Assembly (NCBI GenBank): GCA_947458565.1
Contig: CANGZK010000055.1
Coordinates: forward strand, 1-7,582
DNA: 7,582 nt
Origin: Acidimicrobiaceae bacterium
GTDB taxonomy: Bacteria; Actinomycetota; Acidimicrobiia; Acidimicrobiales; Ilumatobacteraceae
Direction: 5' to 3'
Positions 1 to 6,975 of the stretch are shown piece by piece. A program made the translations under genes and the position numbers. The notes under the pieces were generated by a model, which had not been told where the DNA came from, did no database searches, and saw only the letters and a list, made by a program, of their open reading frames with translations. Position 1 is the stretch's first letter; every line of letters starts with the position of its first letter.

Positions 1-430
1 CAGCACCCAAGAACGTGCTCATCGAACGTTGGCCGTCTGGAGTAACCGCAATGATGCAACGACCAGTTGGCTCGGTTGTGGATGTAGCACCTGGATGAAA
101 CCCGACGCCTACTTCTTTCATGTCGTTACCGAAAACTCGACCCAAATCATCGTCGGCAATTTTGCCAATGAATCCTGCGCGCCCACCAAGACTCGCTAGT
201 CCGTATGCGGTATTCGCCGCCGAGCCACCACTCGTTTGTGTTGGCTTGGTGATGCGTGAATACAGGTGAGCAGAACGATCTGCATCAACCAGCGTCATCG
301 AGCCCTTGACAACTTGCTCAACTTCTAGAAACTGATCTTCAACTGCAGCGATGACGTCAACCAATGCGTTGCCAATGGCAACTACGTCGTAACGCACCCC
401 GCCGTCACGGGTCAGATCAATTGGTGGCAC
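1..430 (-). CDS. PfkB-family (adenosine-kinase-like) kinase, C-terminal part cut off by the window edge
   Basis: Translating the minus strand from the GTG at 428-430 gives about 143 residues open to the left edge. Seen: an N-terminal strand RYDVVAIGNALVDVIA, the phrase KGSMTLVDA, the PfkB glycine-rich signature SGGSAANTAYGLASLGG, then GFIGKIADDDLGRVF and TGRCIIAVTPDGQRSM. Known: this order is typical of PfkB (ribokinase-superfamily) proteins annotated as adenosine or sugar kinases, which phosphorylate a nucleoside or sugar hydroxyl with ATP in the cytoplasm. The catalytic Asp and ATP site (GxGD) lie in the missing C-terminal half, so the substrate cannot be settled. The start is uncertain: GTG at 428-430 or 440-442, or an internal GTG at 395-397 that would begin right at RYDVV, where family members often start. 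None has a clear Shine-Dalgarno site. It is divergent from the MFS gene, with 40 bases between the chosen starts. Confidence 0.88.
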   Translation of the reverse strand, partial: MPPIDLTRDGGVRYDVVAIGNALVDVIAAVEDQFLEVEQVVKGSMTLVDADRSAHLYSRITKPTQTSGGSAANTAYGLASLGGRAGFIGKIADDDLGRVFGNDMKEVGVGFHPGATSTTEPTGRCIIAVTPDGQRSMSTFLGA

Positions 431-442
431 GTGACAAGACAC

Positions 443-460
443 TAGTTGGTACAGCAACTA
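443..460. promoter_or_regulatory. Inverted repeat in the divergent kinase/MFS promoter gap (candidate operator)
   Basis: TAGTTG (443-448) and CAACTA (455-460) are perfect 6-base inverted arms around a 6-base spacer. They sit in the only non-coding DNA between two divergent starts, which must hold both promoters. A hexamer TACCGT at 459-464 ends six bases before the GTG of the MFS gene. That is the place for a -10 element of a leaderless transcript, but no convincing -35 was found. Seen: the repeat. Inferred: regulator binding. A 6-base inverted repeat can arise by chance. Confidence 0.3.
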
Positions 461-470
461 CCGTACACAT

Positions 471-1697
471 GTGAGAACTGGCTGGCTTTTTGCACCCGAA
501 AGCGCCTCATCCGATGGCCGCATGCTCATTGGCACACGAGGTATTCGTGGGTTCGTGGATGGCATGGTCTATGTCATGTTGCCCGCCTATTTGCTGGCAC
601 TTGGTTTTAGTGGCGTGCAAATTGGCGCGGTGATCACCGCATCACTTTTGGGTTCTGCCATTTTCACTATTGGCACTGGTCTCTTCGCTCACCGAGTCGC
701 GCCGGCGCGCTTACTTATTTACGCATCGTGCATCATGATCGCAACGGGAGTTGCTTTTGGCATCACGACGAGTTTTATCGCGTTACTCGTAATCGGATTC
801 TTGGGCACGATGAATCCATCGGCTGGAGATGTAAGCATGTTTTTGCCACTCGAGCAGGCATCGGTCTCGCAATCGGTATCCGACTCAGATCGCACCGCCA
901 TGTTTGCCCTCTACAACCTCAGCGGTGCTCTCGTTGGCTCAATTGGAGCACTCTGCGCTGGTATCCCACTGTGGCTCGCCCTGCGTTACAACCGCAGTTC
1001 GCTCGCCGGTTACCAATCTACGTTTGTGATGTATGCACTTGCAGGAGTTGTTGTGCTTTTCATATATCAACGATTGTCCAGTCATGCCAATACTCACCCG
1101 ACGAATGCACCCCACGCACTGACCGAGTCGCGCCGAGTCGTCTACAAACTTGCCGCGCTGTTTAGCCTCGACTCCCTCGGTGGCGGGTTTGCCACGCAAG
1201 CAATTTTTGCACTTTGGGTTTTCCACAAATTTGATCTTGCAGTCAGCACGCTCGGAGCAATCTTTTTTGCAACAGGCATCCTCTCTGCATTTTCTTCTTT
1301 GCTTTCTGTGCGCGTTGCCAAACGAATCGGGCTGGTGCGAACGATGGTCTTCACTCACATTCCTGCAAGCTTGTTGCTCGTTGGCGTTGTGTTCATGCCA
1401 AACGTTTGGCTTGCGATGTCACTATTTATTTTGCGCGGTCTGCTTTCACAAATGGATGTTCCTGCACGCCAGAGTTACGTCATGGCGGTCGTAACTCCGC
1501 CCGAACGCGCAGCCGCAGCGAGCATCACCAACGTGCCACGCAGCCTCGCAACAGCACTCCCACCAATTGCGGCGGGATGGATGCTCGATCAATCCAATTT
1601 TGGGTGGCCACTACTTGCGTGCGCAGCACTCAAGATCACCTACGACTTGCTTTTACTTGTCCAGTTTCGAAACGTGCGACCGCCCGAAGAACAGTAA
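471..1697 (+). CDS. Major facilitator superfamily transporter, substrate unknown
   Basis: A 408-residue, strongly hydrophobic protein with about 12 predicted membrane helices. They lie near residues 25-45, 50-72, 80-98, 102-126, 143-170, 186-200, 227-250, 258-280, 290-308, 312-330, 350-372 and 378-398. A basic and polar cytoplasmic loop (about 200-225) separates the two six-helix halves, which is the usual MFS plan and length. Between helices 4 and 5 the stretch FLPLEQASVSQSV followed by RTAMFALYNLSGALVG is characteristic of a widespread MFS subfamily without a known substrate. The loop residues PARQSYVMAVV before helix 11 and PPERAAAAS fit the same group. Transport direction and substrate cannot be read from sequence. 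The start chosen is GTG at 471; no Shine-Dalgarno site is seen, so the message may be leaderless. An in-frame ATG at 522 would still keep helix 1. It is divergent from the kinase and convergent with the acyl-CoA synthetase. Confidence 0.9.
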   Translation: MRTGWLFAPESASSDGRMLIGTRGIRGFVDGMVYVMLPAYLLALGFSGVQIGAVITASLLGSAIFTIGTGLFAHRVAPARLLIYASCIMIATGVAFGITTSFIALLVIGFLGTMNPSAGDVSMFLPLEQASVSQSVSDSDRTAMFALYNLSGALVGSIGALCAGIPLWLALRYNRSSLAGYQSTFVMYALAGVVVLFIYQRLSSHANTHPTNAPHALTESRRVVYKLAALFSLDSLGGGFATQAIFALWVFHKFDLAVSTLGAIFFATGILSAFSSLLSVRVAKRIGLVRTMVFTHIPASLLLVGVVFMPNVWLAMSLFILRGLLSQMDVPARQSYVMAVVTPPERAAAASITNVPRSLATALPPIAAGWMLDQSNFGWPLLACAALKITYDLLLLVQFRNVRPPEEQ

Positions 1698-3398
1698 TTA
1701 TCGTTTTGTAGGAACGAGGGTTCCTTTAACGATCTGTTGCTGCAGGTCGCGCTTCAAAAACTTGCCTGCGGCGTTGCGAGGCAAAGGCTCATTGATGATC
1801 ACTACCTGAGTAGGGATTTTGAACTTGGCAATCTTGTTGTCAAGAAATGCCCACAGATCATCGGCAGTAATAATCATGTTGTCGTTTGGATAAATCGCTA
1901 CAGCAACTTCTTCTCCAAGTCGCTCATGCGGAACACCAAATACTGCAGCTTCGTGAATAGCAGGGTGTTCATAAATTGCGCTCTCAACTTCCGCGCCATA
2001 AATGTTTTCGCCTGCACGCAGAATCATGTCCTTCACACGATCTTCTACGTAGACAAAACCCTCTTCGTCAAGACGACCCAAGTCGCCAGAGCGCAACCAT
2101 CCATCAACGATTGTTTCCTTTGTTGCATCAGGGCGGTTCCAGTATCCACGGATCAACATCGGACCAGAGAACCAGATCTCGCCCGACTTGCCGACTGGCA
2201 CTGGTTTGAGATTTTCGTCGCGAATTTCAACGCGCATTGGCAACACTGCACGACCAGTCGAAGTTGGATGAGCCAGGTAGTCAGAGCCGGTGATGCCAGG
2301 ACCAAACGCGTTGGTCTCGGTCATGCCGTAACCCAATTGTGGGCTTCCGTTTTTGACTTTGTCATTGACCTTGCCGACTAGCGACGTTGGCGACGGTGCA
2401 CCGCCACCGCCCACTGCACGGAGGCTCGAAGTGTCGTACTTCTCGAAGGCTGGCGAGTTCACCAAGTCCCAACTTTGTGTTGGTACGCCAACGAAGTTGG
2501 TAATTTGCTCACGCTCAATCATCTCAAGAGCCTTCTCAGCATCCCACTTGTACATGATTGCAAGTTTGAGGCCGGCGATAAAGCAGCTCATCATCACAGG
2601 CACACAACCTGTTACGTGAAACAAAGGCACAATCAAAATAAACGATGTTGGAATTTCTGGACCAGTTACTTCTTTGAGTTTTGTTCCTGCGAGTGTGAGC
2701 ACTGCATTGCGCGAAGAGAAGGCCATCAATGACGATACGATCGCACGGTGCGTCGACACCGCACCCTTTGGTCGGCCGGTTGTTCCCGAGGTGTACAAAA
2801 TGGTTGCGTCATCGTCTGGATCGATCTCTGCGCCTGGATGCGCGGCACCAAGTGGCAAGACTTCTTCCCACTTGTCTACGCCTGCAGGCATTGGCTTGTT
2901 GGTGCGCACTACAAGCACTTTGATTCCGTGCTTGGCACACGTTGCAGCACCAACTGCATAGCGCTCTTCGTCGCAGATGTAAACGGTCGCACCGGAGTCT
3001 TCGAGTGCGAAATTCATTTCGTCTTCTGTCCACCACGAGTTCATCGACACGTTGACTGCACCTGCCGAAATAATCGCGGCAAATGAAATAACCCATTCCG
3101 GATAGTTACGCATCGCAACTGCCACGCGGTCACGCTTTTTCACTCCGTATGTATTGACGAGAAGCGATGCAAGTGCGTCAACATGATCCATCGTCTTTGC
3201 AAACGACCATGTTTCGCCTTCGTAAACCAAAAATGTTTTATCACCATGGCCACGTGCGCCAGCAAAAACTTGTCCAAGGTTTTGCGGAGCATTCTTAAAA
3301 ATCTGTGTCTTAACGCCCATCACTTCAGCATCGATGAGTTCAAAAATCTGTCCTGGTGCAGTTACTGCTGCGTTTGCTTCTTGCCATGACATTGCCAT
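1698..3398 (-). CDS. Fatty-acyl-CoA synthetase (AMP-dependent ligase, ANL superfamily)
   Basis: The product, 566 residues from the chosen start, should activate a carboxylic (probably fatty) acid to acyl-AMP and then to acyl-CoA. Seen: the P-loop-like motif YTSGTTGRPKG at 202-212, YGMTE (357-361) which closes the adenylate pocket, SGDL with the ATP-ribose Asp at 439, DRVKD (453-457) before the domain hinge, and the catalytic Lys 546 in NAAGK near the C terminus. The enzyme therefore looks complete and active. Length and motif order match FadD-like medium- or long-chain acyl-CoA synthetases, but chain length is not predictable. The start is ATG at 3396-3398 (MAMSWQ), with a GGGGG purine run eight bases upstream. 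The frame stays open for 40 more codons upstream, but these are a translation of tRNA-Ala and are not protein. It lies 38 bases downstream of the tRNA on the same strand. Confidence 0.95.
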   Translation of the reverse strand: MAMSWQEANAAVTAPGQIFELIDAEVMGVKTQIFKNAPQNLGQVFAGARGHGDKTFLVYEGETWSFAKTMDHVDALASLLVNTYGVKKRDRVAVAMRNYPEWVISFAAIISAGAVNVSMNSWWTEDEMNFALEDSGATVYICDEERYAVGAATCAKHGIKVLVVRTNKPMPAGVDKWEEVLPLGAAHPGAEIDPDDDATILYTSGTTGRPKGAVSTHRAIVSSLMAFSSRNAVLTLAGTKLKEVTGPEIPTSFILIVPLFHVTGCVPVMMSCFIAGLKLAIMYKWDAEKALEMIEREQITNFVGVPTQSWDLVNSPAFEKYDTSSLRAVGGGGAPSPTSLVGKVNDKVKNGSPQLGYGMTETNAFGPGITGSDYLAHPTSTGRAVLPMRVEIRDENLKPVPVGKSGEIWFSGPMLIRGYWNRPDATKETIVDGWLRSGDLGRLDEEGFVYVEDRVKDMILRAGENIYGAEVESAIYEHPAIHEAAVFGVPHERLGEEVAVAIYPNDNMIITADDLWAFLDNKIAKFKIPTQVVIINEPLPRNAAGKFLKRDLQQQIVKGTLVPTKR

Positions 3399-3406
3399 TT
3401 TGTTAT

Positions 3407-3411
3407 CCCCC
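3407..3411 (-). promoter_or_regulatory. Ribosome binding site of the acyl-CoA synthetase
   Basis: On the minus strand GGGGGAT lies eight bases before the ATG at 3398. It is the only purine-rich element between the tRNA and the coding region, and it decides the start against the longer open frame that enters the tRNA. The match to AGGAGG is partial. Confidence 0.55.
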
Positions 3412-3436
3412 GTTTGTTGTTGCTTCGCCGTTGGCG

Positions 3437-3509
3437 TGGAGCTGAGGGGAATTGAACCCCTGGCCTGTACATTGCGAACGTACCGCTCTGCCAACTGAGC
3501 TACAGCCCC
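3437..3509 (-). tRNA. tRNA-Ala, anticodon CGC
   Basis: The minus strand folds into a full 73-base cloverleaf. The acceptor stem is GGGGCTG/CAGCTCC and the D stem is GCTC/GAGC around AGTTGGCA. The anticodon stem is GTACG/TGTAC with loop TTCGCAA. The variable loop is AGGCC, and the T stem is AGGGG/CCCCT with loop TTCAATT. The discriminator base is A. Bases 34-36 read CGC and decode GCG alanine codons. Position 3-70 is a G-T (G-U) pair, the classic alanine identity element, which independently confirms the charging specificity. CCA is not encoded (the bases after the discriminator are CGC), so the CCA end must be added enzymatically. The gene lies between the GlpR-like gene (32 bases) and the acyl-CoA synthetase (38 bases), all on the same strand. 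Confidence 0.97.
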
Positions 3510-3510
3510 T

Positions 3511-3524
3511 GTTTGCAAGCAAAC
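3511..3524. repeat. Short perfect palindrome just 5' of the tRNA
   Basis: GTTTGC-AA-GCAAAC is a perfect inverted repeat one base from the 5' end of the mature tRNA, in the 32-base gap after the GlpR-like stop codon. In RNA it would form a stem of about five pairs with a four-base loop. No T-tract follows, because the tRNA follows, so it is a poor terminator. It could aid 5' processing or be chance. Confidence 0.35.
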
Positions 3525-3541
3525 CCTAGCGGGCAGCGACT

Positions 3542-4084
3542 TTAGGCGACGCGTCGAAACTGGCGCAGGTACCGCTCATTTTCGCGCTTGATGCGTAATT
3601 GCACCAACACGTAGCAGTAACCAACCAAGGCCAGCAGGCTGACCGTGAAGAGGTAGACAAACGCGCTCGAGCCGGTCGTGAATGCCAAGAACAACGAAAT
3701 ACCAGTAACGACCGCCATGCCAACCACCAAGTTTTGGCGACGCTGGCGCACCATGGCCTGTGGGGTCAACAGTGCTGGTGCACGGTGATGACGAATACCC
3801 TCTGGGCGAATCAATGCACCAGTGATGTTGCTCAACGGGCCTTGTTGTGGGCGTGAAGTGCGTTGGGCTGCATTGCGGTATTGCGGCGATGGGGCAAGTG
3901 GACGCGCCATGTTGCGCAACTGACCTTGCTGGCTTCGGCCACCCGAAGTCTCGAGTGAATTCAACTGACGACGGAAATTGCTGACCGAGTTGGATGGGCT
4001 GCCATGCAATTTGGCTCGAACCATTGGAGGCAAGAGAACTGCGAGCCATGCGGCGCCGACGATGATCAAAATCAATTTGCTCAT
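3542..4084 (-). CDS. Three-helix membrane protein, GlpR-like (candidate receptor for gephyrin-like Glp)
   Basis: A 180-residue protein. Seen: helix 1 at about residues 3-20 ending in LLPPMVR; a long, very basic, Gln/Ser/Pro-rich and probably disordered loop at about 23-117 that begins SVSNFRRQLNSLE; then MVRQRRQN leading into helices at about 118-135 and 141-163; and a basic tail IKRENERYLRQFRR. The positive-inside rule places both loop and tail in the cytoplasm. Known: actinobacteria carry, near their moeA/moaC genes, a small protein of this plan (one N-terminal helix, low-complexity cytoplasmic loop, an RRRR-type motif, two C-terminal helices). In Corynebacterium this is GlpR, the membrane receptor of Glp at the division site. 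Inferred: this is the local member, from architecture plus position downstream of moeA-moaA-moaC. I could not align it. The ATG at 4082-4084 has no Shine-Dalgarno site. Confidence 0.8.
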   Translation of the reverse strand: MSKLILIIVGAAWLAVLLPPMVRAKLHGSPSNSVSNFRRQLNSLETSGGRSQQGQLRNMARPLAPSPQYRNAAQRTSRPQQGPLSNITGALIRPEGIRHHRAPALLTPQAMVRQRRQNLVVGMAVVTGISLFLAFTTGSSAFVYLFTVSLLALVGYCYVLVQLRIKRENERYLRQFRRVA

Positions 4085-4099
4085 GAGTGGATTGAGTGT

Positions 4100-4129
4100 A
4101 TTACAGAATGGCTACAAATAGGACAACAA
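4100..4129 (-). promoter_or_regulatory. Candidate promoter of the GlpR-like gene
   Basis: In the 86-base gap after moaC, the minus strand carries TTGTTG (4124-4129), an 18-base spacer and TGTAAT (4100-4105, five of six bases of TATAAT). This would start transcription about ten bases before the ATG, leaving a very short leader without a ribosome binding site. The -35 box matches only TTG, so this is a moderate prediction. The same transcript could run on through the tRNA and the acyl-CoA synthetase. No convincing terminator was seen between moaC and this site. Confidence 0.38.
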
Positions 4130-4170
4130 TGGGGTAATTTGATCTGCTAATAGAGCCGAAACCCTTATGT

Positions 4171-4662
4171 TTATTGGCTTGACTGATCTTCCCTACGGTA
4201 GAGCCCCTGTCGGCCACCCGACTTCTCCCACAGCGTCAATTCACCGATCACCATGGCTCTGTCCGCGCTCTTGCACATGTCATAGATGGTGAGGGCAGCA
4301 ACGCTGCACGCATGCAGGGCTTCCATCTCAACGCCTGTGCGATCGACCGTGTCTACTTGGGCCTCGATAGCAATGAATTCGTCGGCGATTTCAAAATTGA
4401 TGTGCACTGCACCAATAAGCAACGGATGGCAGAGCGGAATCATGTCGCTGGTGCGCTTGGCAGCCTGAATGCCGGCGACTCGAGCGACTGCAATAACGTC
4501 ACCCTTTTTCACTTCGCGATTGGCAATCGCAGCAGTTGTCTCGGGCTTCATAAACACTTTGCAACGCGCAACTGCACGACGATGCGTGGCCTCTTTTGGC
4601 GTGACGTCGACCATGCGGGCGTTGCCTGCTGGATCAAGATGTGAAAACTGTAAATCACTCAT
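4171..4662 (-). CDS. moaC: Cyclic pyranopterin monophosphate synthase MoaC
   Basis: MoaC converts the 3',8-cyclo-GTP made by MoaA into cyclic pyranopterin monophosphate, the first stable molybdenum-cofactor intermediate, in the cytoplasm. The 163-residue length is normal. Seen in order: MVDVTPKEATHR near the N terminus; KGDVIAVARVAGIQAAKRT, which includes a conserved active-site Lys; IPLCHPL; VDTVDRTGVEMEALHA; and YDMCKS, which carries the catalytic Asp and Lys known from E. coli MoaC (Asp128, Lys131). SGGRQGLY ends the conserved region. It is therefore expected to be active. It starts two bases after the moaA stop codon, with an AGGTGG ribosome binding site inside the end of moaA, so the two are probably translationally coupled. 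Confidence 0.98.
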   Translation of the reverse strand: MSDLQFSHLDPAGNARMVDVTPKEATHRRAVARCKVFMKPETTAAIANREVKKGDVIAVARVAGIQAAKRTSDMIPLCHPLLIGAVHINFEIADEFIAIEAQVDTVDRTGVEMEALHACSVAALTIYDMCKSADRAMVIGELTLWEKSGGRQGLYRREDQSSQ

Positions 4663-4664
4663 GA

Positions 4665-5684
4665 CTAACCACCTATCTGGCTCATTGAACGTCGTGGACG
4701 TACAAACGTCACGTTACCGATGTTGTGCCCCGCCCACTTGGTGCCCACTGCGCGCTTGATCTCTGCCGCAATCGCATCATCGCTCGCACCTTCGCGCAAC
4801 ATTGCGCGCAGATCAAACTCATTTGTTGAAAATAAGCATGTTCTAAATTGGCCGTCTGCAGTGAGGCGCACTCTGTCGCAGTCGCCGCAAAATGGTTTGG
4901 TCACTGACGGAATTACGCCAACTGTGCCTTTGCCATCCAGATAACGCCAGCGGTCGGCAGGTGCTGCCCCACGAGCCGGCATGAGCTCGAGCGGATACAC
5001 GGCTGCAATTGCGGCGACAATTTCATCTTGACCAACAACTTGATTGTTCTCCCACGTGCCCTGCGCATCAAGTGGCATGAACTCAATAAACCGAACTTCA
5101 ATACCCTTGTTGCGACCAAATGTTGCAAGGTCAACAATCTCGTCTTCGTTAATACCGCGCTGTACAACTGCATTGAGTTTGACTGGCGAAAATCCCGCAG
5201 CAATCGCAGCATCAATACCATCCAACACATGTTCGAGTTCATCGCGTCGGGTCATCTCATAAAAGCGTTCGCGCTTCAGCGTGTCGATCGAGATGTTGAT
5301 GCGCTCGAGTCCGGCTTCGCGCAACTCTTGGGCAATGAGCCGCAGGGTTGCGCCATTGGTGGTGATTGCAAGATCAATTGGTTTACCTGCTCGCGGAGAG
5401 TTGGCAGTTGCAGGCACAATCAAACCTGCAAGTTTTTGCACCAACACAGGCAAGTGTGCGCGCATCGTTGGCTCGCCACCAGTGAGGCGAATGCCATCGA
5501 CATCAAAGTGGTTTACACAGATAGATGCGAGGCGGTGCAGTTCTTCATAGGAAAGCACTTCAGTACGGGGCAACCATTTCATGCCCTCTGCAGGCATGCA
5601 GTATGTGCAGCGGAAGTTGCAGCGATCAGTAATCGAGATGCGCAGGTCGCGCACGGTTCGCCCAAATGGATCGATCAATTCCAT
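4665..5684 (-). CDS. moaA: GTP 3',8-cyclase MoaA (radical SAM)
   Basis: MoaA uses S-adenosylmethionine and two 4Fe-4S clusters to convert GTP to 3',8-cyclo-GTP, the first step of molybdenum-cofactor synthesis. The 339-residue length is typical. Seen: the radical-SAM motif CNFRCTYC with Cys 22, 26 and 29; the SAM-binding LTGGEP at 67-72; and FCGDCDRVRL with Cys 266 and 269 plus Cys 283, which hold the C-terminal GTP-binding cluster. The chain ends in Gly-Gly, the double-glycine tail that MoaA needs for activity. All key residues are present. The start ATG at 5682-5684 gives MELIDPFGR, the usual N terminus, though only a weak AGG lies upstream. It is 30 bases after moeA and 2 bases before moaC. 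Confidence 0.98.
   Translation of the reverse strand: MELIDPFGRTVRDLRISITDRCNFRCTYCMPAEGMKWLPRTEVLSYEELHRLASICVNHFDVDGIRLTGGEPTMRAHLPVLVQKLAGLIVPATANSPRAGKPIDLAITTNGATLRLIAQELREAGLERINISIDTLKRERFYEMTRRDELEHVLDGIDAAIAAGFSPVKLNAVVQRGINEDEIVDLATFGRNKGIEVRFIEFMPLDAQGTWENNQVVGQDEIVAAIAAVYPLELMPARGAAPADRWRYLDGKGTVGVIPSVTKPFCGDCDRVRLTADGQFRTCLFSTNEFDLRAMLREGASDDAIAAEIKRAVGTKWAGHNIGNVTFVRPRRSMSQIGG
4669..4674 (-). promoter_or_regulatory. Ribosome binding site of moaC within the end of moaA
   Basis: AGGTGG on the minus strand lies six bases before the moaC ATG and overlaps the last codons of moaA. It is the clearest Shine-Dalgarno element in the window. Its position suggests that ribosomes finishing moaA re-initiate on moaC. 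Confidence 0.7.
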
Positions 5685-5714
5685 TGCAACAGCCTACGGG
5701 CATGTGGCAAAGCG

Positions 5715-6944
5715 CTAGCCCAGCAAATTGCCGATCACGTAGACATCAACTTCTGCACCAGCCTCGATGCCCATGCCATCTGGCACGTATGCGAGGCCGT
5801 TTGCAAGGGCTGTTGACGCAAGCTGGTGACTTCCTTGTGGCCCAGTGTCGCGCACGTGCAATCGGCCATCACTTTCAAAGGCACCAAACACTCGCACGTA
5901 GTGCACCTTGCCGTCTTGCTTGCGTTTAATTGGGGCATCCAACACTGCTTTGACGGTTGTGCGCAACAAGTCGCGCGTATGCCCCATCATTTTGCGCAGC
6001 GCAGGCCTCGCAAGCAATTCATAACTGATCATCGAAGAAACTGGATTGCCTGGCAATCCAAAAATTGGCACTACTCGCCCATCTGATGCTTGAAGTTGTC
6101 CAAATGCAAATGGTTTTGCGGGCTTAATCGCAAGTTGCATCCACTGCATCTTTGCAATGCGCGACAACACTGCCTTCACCACATCGAAGTCGCCCATGCT
6201 CACACCACCGCTTGTCACGATTGCATCGCATCGCTCAATCACCTCAAGCAACACTCGCTCAAGCAGAGCCTCGTCATCTTTAATAATTCCTAGATTGATC
6301 ACTTCACATCCCGAAGCGGCAATCATTGCATCAAGCATCGTCAAATTACTTTCACGAATTTGCCCGATCTTGAGTGGAGATCCGTCAGTCACCAGTTCAT
6401 CACCAGTCGACAACAACGCAACACGTGCTCGCGGATATGCCTGCACTGTTCGAGCATTTACGCTTGCCAATACTCCAGCTCCAGCAGCGTTGAGCACAGT
6501 GCCAGCCACAAATACTGTGTCACCTTTGTTTACGTCACTACCTGCGTCGCGAATCGCGTCGTTTAATTTCGCTGCTTTGCCAATCGAGACTCGATCATCA
6601 CCAACACGCTGCGTGTCTTCAACCATAACTACTGCGTCAGCGCCCTTTGGCATCGGTGCACCGGTCATGATGCGTATTGCCTGGCCGTCACCTACAGCAA
6701 TCTTCGGTTCGGCACCGGCAGCGACTGTGTCTACAACAACCAGCTCAGTTGGCACTGTTTGGGTATCTGCAGTGCGTACCGCGTAGCCATCAACTGCCGA
6801 GTTGGCAAAAGGTGGCACATTTTCCGGCGCCACTACATCCTGTGCCAGCACTCTGCCCGACATCTGCTCGCACGATGTAGCAACGGGCGCAAGCACTTCA
6901 CATGCATCAAGCACTACTTTTTGAGCGTCGTGAATAGCGATCAT
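5715..6944 (-). CDS. moeA: Molybdopterin molybdotransferase MoeA / gephyrin-like Glp
   Basis: A 409-residue protein from the ATG at 6942-6944. MoeA inserts molybdate into adenylylated molybdopterin to give molybdenum cofactor. Seen: FANSAVDGYAV (46-56) with the conserved Asp 52, MTGAPMPKGADAVVMVED (93-110), STGDELV (179-185), TSGGVSMGD (244-252), KPAKP (274-278), GLPGNPVSS (296-304), and a C-terminal domain with TGPQGSHQLAS. All four MoeA domains appear present. KPAKP differs from the KPGKP of E. coli MoeA by Gly to Ala. Known: in Corynebacterium a MoeA homologue, Glp, binds FtsZ and the receptor GlpR. A GlpR-like gene lies downstream here, so a moonlighting role is possible but not shown. 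The frame is open 18 codons further upstream, into the hairpin. I chose the internal ATG because MIAIHDAQKVV matches the usual MoeA start. It is the first gene of moeA-moaA-moaC. Confidence 0.95.
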   Translation of the reverse strand: MIAIHDAQKVVLDACEVLAPVATSCEQMSGRVLAQDVVAPENVPPFANSAVDGYAVRTADTQTVPTELVVVDTVAAGAEPKIAVGDGQAIRIMTGAPMPKGADAVVMVEDTQRVGDDRVSIGKAAKLNDAIRDAGSDVNKGDTVFVAGTVLNAAGAGVLASVNARTVQAYPRARVALLSTGDELVTDGSPLKIGQIRESNLTMLDAMIAASGCEVINLGIIKDDEALLERVLLEVIERCDAIVTSGGVSMGDFDVVKAVLSRIAKMQWMQLAIKPAKPFAFGQLQASDGRVVPIFGLPGNPVSSMISYELLARPALRKMMGHTRDLLRTTVKAVLDAPIKRKQDGKVHYVRVFGAFESDGRLHVRDTGPQGSHQLASTALANGLAYVPDGMGIEAGAEVDVYVIGNLLG

Positions 6945-6975
6945 TATCTCGCTACGGTACCGCCAAAACCATGAA

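Noticed and set aside
1737..2381. A 214-residue plus-strand frame opposite the acyl-CoA synthetase
   Set aside because: It is the shadow of a well-conserved coding region, with no motifs and atypical composition.
4085..4170. A molybdenum-cofactor riboswitch or other structured leader between moaC and the GlpR-like gene
   Set aside because: The gap is only 86 bases, with no strong nested stems, and the cofactor genes are upstream of it. Only a promoter-like pair was found.
5028..5816. A 262-residue plus-strand frame opposite moaA
   Set aside because: It is antisense to moaA, which has every conserved cysteine. The plus frame shows no recognisable motif and is Cys- and His-rich as expected of a shadow frame.
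6955..6960. TACCGT before moeA, the same hexamer as before the MFS gene, as a shared -10 element
   Set aside because: A six-base match at two sites is weak, no -35 element accompanies either, and its spacing to the start codon differs between the two genes.
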